Source: Muribaculaceae bacterium
GTDB taxonomy: Bacteria > Bacteroidota > Bacteroidia > Bacteroidales > Muribaculaceae
Assembly (NCBI GenBank): GCA_009775375.1
Contig: VSPO01000058.1
Coordinates: 1 to 19,458, forward strand
DNA length: 19,458 nucleotides
Reading direction: 5' to 3'
Position numbers and translations under genes: made by a program. Below are positions 13,637-19,458 of this stretch, in pieces. Numbering within the stretch: the first letter of the stretch is position 1; every line of letters starts with the position of its first letter. Below the pieces are notes generated by a model. The model was not told where the DNA came from. It was given only the letters and a program-made list of their open reading frames with translations, and made no database searches.

Positions 13637-16600
13637 GCACGGTGAAGGGCGTCGTCGTCTCACAGAGCGACGGAGAGCCCGTGGTGGGCGCGACCGTCAT
13701 GCCGGTGGGCGGAGGTCAGGGCACATCGACCGACCTCGAAGGTGCCTTCAGTCTTAATGTAGGCTCCAACGTGAAGGAGATTCAGGTGTCTTACGTCGGT
13801 ATGCACACCCAGAAGGTGCACATCACGTTTGGCAAGCCGATGCGCATCGAGCTTACGAGCAGCGTCAGCGACCTCGACGAGGTGATGGTCGTGGCCTATG
13901 GCACAGCCAAGAAATCAGCATATACCGGTTCGGCATCTGTCATTAAGGCAGATGCGCTTGAGACTTCGCTTGTGTCGAACGCTACAGATGCGTTGGCAGG
14001 TAAAGTTGCAGGTGTTCAGCTTCTTAGCAGCAATGGTCAGCCCGGTACGTCACCAAGCGTCCGCATCCGTGGTGTCGGATCGATCAATGCAGAGAACAAT
14101 CCTCTTTACGTCGTTGACGGCGTTCCCTATGACGGCGACATATCCAGCATCAACACATTGGATATCGAGTCGATGACGGTGCTTAAGGACGCAGCCGCAG
14201 CCGCCCTATATGGTGCGCGTGGTGCGAACGGCGTCATCCTTGTGACCACCAAGAAGGGTCGCTCAGGTGCAGCCAGAGTCATTGTCGACGCCCGTTGGGG
14301 TGCAAACCATCGCGCTGTGCCCAACTACGACGTCATGAAGACTACCCAGGAATTTGTGGAGACAGCCTATTCCGCACTCCGCAACGGTTATTATTACAAC
14401 AACACATATACGGCTGAAGGCGCACACAACGCAGCCAATGCCAATATCTTCAAGGCACTCGGATATCAGGTCTATACATTGCCTGACGGACAGCAGCTCA
14501 TTGGCACCGACGGCAGACTTAATCCCGCAGCCACTCTCGGATATGCCGAAGGCGACTTCTACTATCGTCCCGACGACTGGGCGAAGGAACAGCTTCGCGA
14601 CGGCCTGCGTCAGGAATACAACGTCAGCGTGACGGGCGGCACTGACCGTTTTAACTATTTCGTGTCCGGAGGCTTCCTCGGTGACGAGGGTCTTATCAAG
14701 GGATCTCACTTCAAACGCCTCTCCACCCGTACGACCCTTGATTATCAAGCCAAGGAATGGCTTAAAATCGGCACTAACCTTAGCTACGCCTATATCAACA
14801 GCGGCTATCCCGGAGATCAGACAACATCGAATTCATCGGGCAATGCATTCCTTATGGCCGACCAGATTGCGCCTTATTATCCCATGTATGTCCGCAACAA
14901 CGACGGACAGATCCGCATCGACGAAAGGACCGGCCACAAGGTCTATGACTATGGCAATGCAAAGTCGACTCCCTACACAAGAAACTGGATGAACAACTCC
15001 AACCCCGTAGGCGACCTCATCTACAACACTACTGAATACCTGATGGACATCTTCGACGGCAAATGGTATGCCATCATTACCCCGCTTGAGGGCCTGACAG
15101 CAACCGGAACCATCGGTTACCATCTCTACCACACGCGCTACCATAATCTTGGCAATCCATTCTACGGCCAGTCGGAGCCTTATGGAGGCTCGGCCTATCA
15201 GTCGTCGGACCGCACACGGTCAATCAACATCCAGGGCCTTCTCAATTATCGCCGCACATTCGCTGAGCGTCACGATATCGACATACTCTTCGGCTATGAA
15301 AGCTACGATTGGAATCTTGAGAGCCTTCAGGGATCGGGGCAGAACCTTTATCTCCCCAACAGCTGGGTGATCAACAACACTATCGACAACAAGAACCCTT
15401 ACGGGTATGTTGACAAATATTCCACACGAGGCATCTTCGGCCGCGCCAACTACAGTCTTGACTCCCGCTATTTCTTCAGCGCGAGCGTGCGTCGCGACGC
15501 CTCCTCACGCTTCGCTCCCGGCAAGCGCTGGGGTACGTTCTGGTCAGTGTCAGGTGCGTGGGATATGGCAAAGGAAAGCTTCATGCACTCATCAGAATGG
15601 CTCGACCAATTGAAAATCAAGGCTTCTTTCGGCCAGCAGGGCAACGACAACCTCGGACGAGGCAACTATCCCTGGCAGGACCAGTATAAGATCACCGGCT
15701 CCAACGGCGTATGGAGCGACGGAACGCTCTACCGCAAAGGTAATCCCGACATCACATGGGAGACCTCCAACAACTTCAATGTAGGTGTGGACTTCAGCCT
15801 CCTTCAGGGTATGGTCAGCGGTACGGTGGAATACTTCAACCGCCAGACCTCCGACATGCTTTACAACAAGCCCGTGGCCCCGTCGAACGGCTACAGCTCA
15901 ATCCCGATGAACATTGGCTCTATGCGCAACAACGGCGTTGAACTCGAACTCAACTACCGCGCCATCTCCAGCGAGAACCTTACGTGGAACATCAATGCCA
16001 ACATCACGACTGTCTCCAACAAGGTGCTTAAGCTTCATCCCGACCTCCACGGCCAGCTCATCGACGGCAGCCGCATATACCGCGAAGGGGAATCAATGTA
16101 TCAGCTCTACCTCGTGCAGTATGCAGGAGTTGACCCCGCCACCGGTCTTGCCCTTTACTGGGACGCAGACCCGAAGCTTGACGAGGCAGGCAACCCGATC
16201 AAGGACGCCGCAGGCAATTTCCTCATTGAAAAGGAATATCTATCCACCGACTTCAGCCACGCCACGAGCTACAACCGTAAGTCGACCGGCAATCTTATGC
16301 CCAAGGCGTATGGCGGCTTCGGCACCGACCTGAAATTCTACGGCTTCGACTTCAGCGTGTCGTTCGCTTATCAGTTCGGCGGCAAGATCTGGGATTATTC
16401 CTATCAGGATCTCATGCACAACGGAAACTCAAACGACATGGGCCGCAACTGGCATACGGATATATACAACTCATGGACTCCGGACAACCGCTATACCGAC
16501 GTCCCGCGTCTTGACAGCCAGGATTCCTATTCAAATGCTTCTTCCACCCGCTGGTTGACCTCCAGCAACTATCTGTCGCTCCAGAATATAACCCTTGGCT

Positions 16601-16788
16601 ACACACTGCCCAAGAGGATGACAGACGCAATGCGACTCAACAGCATCCGCATCTATGGAGCCGCCGAGAACCTGTTCCTCTGGTCGGCCCGCAAGGGTCT
16701 TGATCCCCGTCAGGGCTATGTGGTTTCAGAAGGCGCCACCTACAAAGGCTCAAGGTCGATTTCAGGAGGTATCCGCATCGAGTTCTAA
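13570..16788 (+). CDS. SusC/RagA TonB-linked outer-membrane transporter (susC2)
   Basis: A 1072-residue SusC-family TonB-dependent channel. Signal peptide MRKLFLILMTLMACSWSLSA differs from SusC1 at only three residues; then a carboxypeptidase-regulatory-like domain (about 24-108, GATVMPVGGGQGT shared with SusC1), plug (about 115-230) with LYVVDGVPY (179-187) and LKDAAAAALYGARGANGV (205-222), and a barrel ending in SISGGIRIEF. No STN domain. Beyond the plug it differs widely from SusC1, as expected for proteins with different cargo. It heads a plus-strand operon with susD2 and a lipoprotein. It is the copy facing the good promoter on the invertible segment, so it is predicted ON in the orientation shown. 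Confidence 0.96.
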   Translation: MRKLFLILMTLMACSWSLSAQTRTVKGVVVSQSDGEPVVGATVMPVGGGQGTSTDLEGAFSLNVGSNVKEIQVSYVGMHTQKVHITFGKPMRIELTSSVSDLDEVMVVAYGTAKKSAYTGSASVIKADALETSLVSNATDALAGKVAGVQLLSSNGQPGTSPSVRIRGVGSINAENNPLYVVDGVPYDGDISSINTLDIESMTVLKDAAAAALYGARGANGVILVTTKKGRSGAARVIVDARWGANHRAVPNYDVMKTTQEFVETAYSALRNGYYYNNTYTAEGAHNAANANIFKALGYQVYTLPDGQQLIGTDGRLNPAATLGYAEGDFYYRPDDWAKEQLRDGLRQEYNVSVTGGTDRFNYFVSGGFLGDEGLIKGSHFKRLSTRTTLDYQAKEWLKIGTNLSYAYINSGYPGDQTTSNSSGNAFLMADQIAPYYPMYVRNNDGQIRIDERTGHKVYDYGNAKSTPYTRNWMNNSNPVGDLIYNTTEYLMDIFDGKWYAIITPLEGLTATGTIGYHLYHTRYHNLGNPFYGQSEPYGGSAYQSSDRTRSINIQGLLNYRRTFAERHDIDILFGYESYDWNLESLQGSGQNLYLPNSWVINNTIDNKNPYGYVDKYSTRGIFGRANYSLDSRYFFSASVRRDASSRFAPGKRWGTFWSVSGAWDMAKESFMHSSEWLDQLKIKASFGQQGNDNLGRGNYPWQDQYKITGSNGVWSDGTLYRKGNPDITWETSNNFNVGVDFSLLQGMVSGTVEYFNRQTSDMLYNKPVAPSNGYSSIPMNIGSMRNNGVELELNYRAISSENLTWNINANITTVSNKVLKLHPDLHGQLIDGSRIYREGESMYQLYLVQYAGVDPATGLALYWDADPKLDEAGNPIKDAAGNFLIEKEYLSTDFSHATSYNRKSTGNLMPKAYGGFGTDLKFYGFDFSVSFAYQFGGKIWDYSYQDLMHNGNSNDMGRNWHTDIYNSWTPDNRYTDVPRLDSQDSYSNASSTRWLTSSNYLSLQNITLGYTLPKRMTDAMRLNSIRIYGAAENLFLWSARKGLDPRQGYVVSEGATYKGSRSISGGIRIEF

Positions 16789-16816
16789 ACGTTTTCCTCT
16801 AATTCAAAAAAAGACA

Positions 16817-18415
16817 ATGAAGAATAACATCAAATATTTAGCCACAGTTGCTTTCGCCTCCATGTCGCTTGTCGGTTGCAACGACCTCGACACACAACCC
16901 GAAAACAACTACGTGACCTCGCAGGAGAAGCAGGAGGCAATTGCCTCCAAACCCGACCTGGCCTCAGCCGGAGTGGTCGGCATCTCTTCTGCCTACAACC
17001 AATACATGGCCGTATATTCCTCTGCACACTGCGATTTCGGATGGCCTGCGGCATTGATGATGCTCGAATCCTGTGGCACTGACCTCGTGGCCGACAACAA
17101 CGGCTACAACTGGTTTGCTTCAGCAGCCAACTACAATCTCGGCACGACCAACAACTATGTCAATAACCTGTCGTGGTATTACGGTTACAAGATAATCGGC
17201 TCAGCCAACGACGTGCTGAGGAACATCGATCCGGAGACCACCGACCCCAACCTTCAGCTTTTCGCAGCCCAGGCCTACGCCAACCGTGCATATATCTACT
17301 TCTCTCTTGCCCAGCTTTTCCAAAGCACATACAAGGGCAACGAATCGAAGCCTTGCGTCCCACTCATCACGGAGGAGAATTCCGATGCGGCTGCCACTGA
17401 GGGCTGTCCCCGTGCTACAGTAGAGGAGACCTATGCACAGGTTCTTTCCGACCTCGACAAAGCCATAAAGTTCCTCTCAGAGTCCGGTCTAAGCGTAGAC
17501 AAGCTTGCAGATACCGGCGCGAAACGTTTCGTATCGCTCGGCACAGCCTACGGTCTTCGCGCCCGTGTCAATCTCGTTATGAACAATTGGCAGGCAGCCG
17601 CCGATGACGCCGCCAAGGCAATCACGGAATCCAAAGCCACTCCGTATTCTATCGCAGAGGCTTCTGTCCCGGCGTTTGCCAACTCCGACGACCACAACTG
17701 CATGTGGGCGATATACATTCAGGAGGTGGACCGTGTAGTGACTTCCGGTATCGTCAACTGGCCTTCACACATGGGTTCGTTCAACAGCAACGGCTACTGC
17801 TCAGCAGGAGCATGGCGCTATATTAACCGCGGGCTCTATGCCACCATTCCTGACTCCGACTGCCGCAAGGGATGGTTTCTTGATGAGAACGCCGAAAGCA
17901 AGAACTTGAACTCCAACTATGCGGCTTATGTGGCACAGTATGGCATGCCGGCTTATACTCAGGTGAAGTTCGGGCCCTACAATAATGTCATAGGCACGAC
18001 TACAAATGCCAACGACATCATGTTGATGCGCGTTGAGGAGATGTATCTGATCCAGGCCGAGGCAACCGCCATGGCAGGCAATCCCGCCCAGGGCAAGCAG
18101 ATTCTTGAGAACTTTGTCAAGACCTATCGCAACCCCTCCTATCAGTGCCCCGCCAACGACGCGGCTTCGATGCAGGAAGAGGTGTGGCACCAGCGCCGAA
18201 TCGAGCTTTGGGGCGAGGGTCTGGCCTACTTCGACCTTCTCCGTCTGAACAAAGGCATCGACCGTCGCGGCGGAGGATGGACCAAGGAATGGGTCTATAA
18301 TATCCCAGCTCCCCTTAAGCCGTTACTCGTGCCGCAGGGAGAGGTGGAGACCAACCTTGCCCTCGGAGCCAACAACGAGACCTGGAGCAAACCAAGTCCT
18401 GTGGATGATTTCTAA
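16817..18415 (+). CDS. SusD/RagB family lipoprotein (susD2)
   Basis: A 532-residue SusD-like outer-membrane lipoprotein, partner of SusC2. The ATG at 16817 is chosen because it opens a lipoprotein signal, MKNNIKYLATVAFASMSLVGC, with the modified Cys at residue 21; the same frame is open back into susC2 but that part is not protein-like. Family marks: LDTQPENNYVTS after the Cys, TPR-like helices (LFAAQAYANRAYIYFSLAQLFQ), and the C-terminal RRIELWGEGLAYFDLLRLNKGIDRR. It starts 28 bp after the susC2 stop and is followed 39 bp later by a further lipoprotein gene, so the three genes form one operon. It is clearly different from SusD1. Substrate unknown. Confidence 0.95.
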   Translation: MKNNIKYLATVAFASMSLVGCNDLDTQPENNYVTSQEKQEAIASKPDLASAGVVGISSAYNQYMAVYSSAHCDFGWPAALMMLESCGTDLVADNNGYNWFASAANYNLGTTNNYVNNLSWYYGYKIIGSANDVLRNIDPETTDPNLQLFAAQAYANRAYIYFSLAQLFQSTYKGNESKPCVPLITEENSDAAATEGCPRATVEETYAQVLSDLDKAIKFLSESGLSVDKLADTGAKRFVSLGTAYGLRARVNLVMNNWQAAADDAAKAITESKATPYSIAEASVPAFANSDDHNCMWAIYIQEVDRVVTSGIVNWPSHMGSFNSNGYCSAGAWRYINRGLYATIPDSDCRKGWFLDENAESKNLNSNYAAYVAQYGMPAYTQVKFGPYNNVIGTTTNANDIMLMRVEEMYLIQAEATAMAGNPAQGKQILENFVKTYRNPSYQCPANDAASMQEEVWHQRRIELWGEGLAYFDLLRLNKGIDRRGGGWTKEWVYNIPAPLKPLLVPQGEVETNLALGANNETWSKPSPVDDF

Positions 18416-18454
18416 CATGTCCTCCTAAGCAAATATTCTAATATATTGAAATAT

Positions 18455-19315
18455 ATGAAAATAAATAAGATAACCGCATATCTCGGAGCAATGGCCGCAT
18501 TTGCATTTGCTTCGTGCTCGGAGGGGCAATATTGGGATGGTCCCTCTCAGGAACCCCAGGTATACGCGTTCGAGAAGCCGGCGGAGACCGTCAGCATTCC
18601 GGCCGACGCGCAGATACCGTCGTCGTATGATGTCACTGTCAGCCGTGGCAACAACAGCGGCGAGGTCACAATCCCGGTTGATTTCAAATCCAGCTCCCCG
18701 CTCATGACAGGTCCGGCAGAGGTGAAGTTTGCCGCAGGCAGCAACACCGCGACCTATACCATCAATATCGCAGATGGGATTAAAGCCGGCATCGACTACA
18801 GAGTGCAGCTTTCGCTTGCTCAGCCTGAGGATGGAGAGGAAAAGGTCAGCGAGGACAACCTCACATATACGCTGAACTTCTCGCAAGTGCTTGTCTTGAA
18901 ATGGGAACAAGTCGGAGTCGCTTCAGCCGTGGAGACACTTTTCGATGTGAATTCGCCCGTAGACATTCCTTTGCTTAAGGCTGTCAACTGGCCGGTAGAC
19001 GGGCAGCAGCTGATGCGCCTTGAAAGCCCCTACTACTACTTCGTAGGTGAGGGTCAGGGTTACAATATCGACTTCTACCTCAATGACAAGGATGAGGCCG
19101 TCTCCATGAGGCAGGATTGGCAATATACAGGCGTATTGCTCTCGGGCGCTGACGGAGGTTATTGCTTCTTCGGCACTCCGGCAGCTTACGGCGGTCAGTT
19201 CATCAGCGAGGGCGACATGTATCAGATGGCAGGTGTAATGGGTCTTGCTTCGTCGCCGACGGGCACGCCTTCGCCGGCCTACAATGAGACAATCACATTC
19301 CAGTGGGTAAGATGA
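18455..19315 (+). CDS. Surface lipoprotein, third gene of susC2D2 operon
   Basis: A 286-residue predicted outer-membrane lipoprotein. ATG at 18455 opens MKINKITAYLGAMAAFAFASC, a lipoprotein signal with Cys at 21; a TTG at 18446 is less likely. Residues of about 40-135 look like a Calx-beta/immunoglobulin-type beta sandwich (VTVSRGNNSGEVTIPVDF, AEVKFAAGSNTATYTINIAD, IDYRVQLSL); the rest (about 145-286) is another beta-rich region with aromatic stretches such as SPYYYF. This size and position, directly after susD, fit the SusE/SusF-like auxiliary binding proteins that sit on the cell surface and hold the substrate, but no exact family is recognised. It has no counterpart in the susC1D1 operon. 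A terminator follows about 33 bp after the stop. Confidence 0.8.
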   Translation: MKINKITAYLGAMAAFAFASCSEGQYWDGPSQEPQVYAFEKPAETVSIPADAQIPSSYDVTVSRGNNSGEVTIPVDFKSSSPLMTGPAEVKFAAGSNTATYTINIADGIKAGIDYRVQLSLAQPEDGEEKVSEDNLTYTLNFSQVLVLKWEQVGVASAVETLFDVNSPVDIPLLKAVNWPVDGQQLMRLESPYYYFVGEGQGYNIDFYLNDKDEAVSMRQDWQYTGVLLSGADGGYCFFGTPAAYGGQFISEGDMYQMAGVMGLASSPTGTPSPAYNETITFQWVR

Positions 19316-19348
19316 GAAGATAATCGGATCCAACGGGAATATAAAGGG

Positions 19349-19384
19349 AGCGCGCTATCGAGGGATAGCGCGCTTCTTATTTTT
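19349..19384 (+). terminator. Terminator of susC2-susD2-lipoprotein operon
   Basis: AGCGCGCTATC (19349-19359) pairs perfectly with 19364-19374 around a 4-base loop, followed by TCTTATTTTT. Confidence 0.9.
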
Positions 19385-19385
19385 G

Positions 19386-19436
19386 GTGCGGACTTGAGCA
19401 GCGCAGGCCGGGAGGCCTTGCGCTCCATGCCGGACT
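19386..19436. repeat. Dispersed hairpin repeat module B, copy 2
   Basis: The 33 bp at 19397-19429 are the exact reverse complement of 5143-5175. It is introduced by GTGCGGACTTGA (19386-19397), the same 12-base word that introduces module A at 1651-1662. It folds as copy 1 does. It directly follows the T-run of the preceding terminator; the last bases of the window are G-rich and show nothing else. Confidence 0.85.
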
Positions 19437-19458
19437 GAGCGCGGGGATGGGGCGGGGG

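Noticed and set aside
16655..16816. Extended N-terminus of SusD2
   Set aside because: This part overlaps susC2 and reads as non-protein sequence; the lipoprotein signal begins at the ATG at 16817.

Overview
The window looks like a chromosome segment of a gut Bacteroidales bacterium, most likely a Muribaculaceae-type genome. The reasons are two SusC/SusD outer-membrane uptake pairs, a GLPGLI-family exported protein, an ATP-dependent PEP carboxykinase, start codons without clear Shine-Dalgarno sites, and several matches to the Bacteroides promoter pattern TTTG-N~20-TAnnTTTG. The family placement is inference, with no database comparison behind it.

Layout. 1-1838: two small minus-strand genes for exported proteins (GLPGLI protein; a 75-residue Cys-containing secreted peptide) and copies of a dispersed repeat built on GATTTCAAACCACGTCAACC. 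1779-3443: pckA on the minus strand, ending in a perfect hairpin terminator. 3801-5177: a plus-strand orphan phage-portal-like gene whose last codons are made of a second dispersed hairpin repeat. 5210-6052: a minus-strand PD-(D/E)XK nuclease (Rpn/putative transposase family) with a good promoter but no normal start codon. 6187-6592: a tandem block of the first repeat, then a bidirectional terminator. 6593-11679: susC1-susD1 operon on the minus strand. 11816-13126: tyrosine recombinase on the minus strand. 13570-19315: susC2-susD2-lipoprotein operon on the plus strand, closed by a terminator, then a second, inverted copy of the hairpin repeat at the window edge.

The main system lies at 11613-13636. 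Two divergent susC genes carry 95-bp near-perfect inverted repeats (90/95 identical) spanning the last 28 bp of each leader, the start codon and the signal-peptide codons. Each repeat contains a 24-bp dyad shaped like a tyrosine-recombinase core site: 9-bp arms around a 6-bp asymmetric spacer. Between the repeats sit the recombinase gene and a 433-bp AT-rich region holding the best promoter match in the window (TTTG-N20-TAAATTTG, 13346-13377), which points at susC2. The 108 bp in front of susC1 have no such match. The simplest reading is a self-contained two-position DNA switch: inversion of about 1.86 kb would move the only promoter from susC2D2-lipoprotein to susC1D1, so a cell expresses one uptake system or the other. 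Recombinase-driven SusC/SusD phase variation is known in Bacteroides fragilis; this arrangement, with the recombinase and single promoter carried on the invertible segment, is inferred here from sequence alone.
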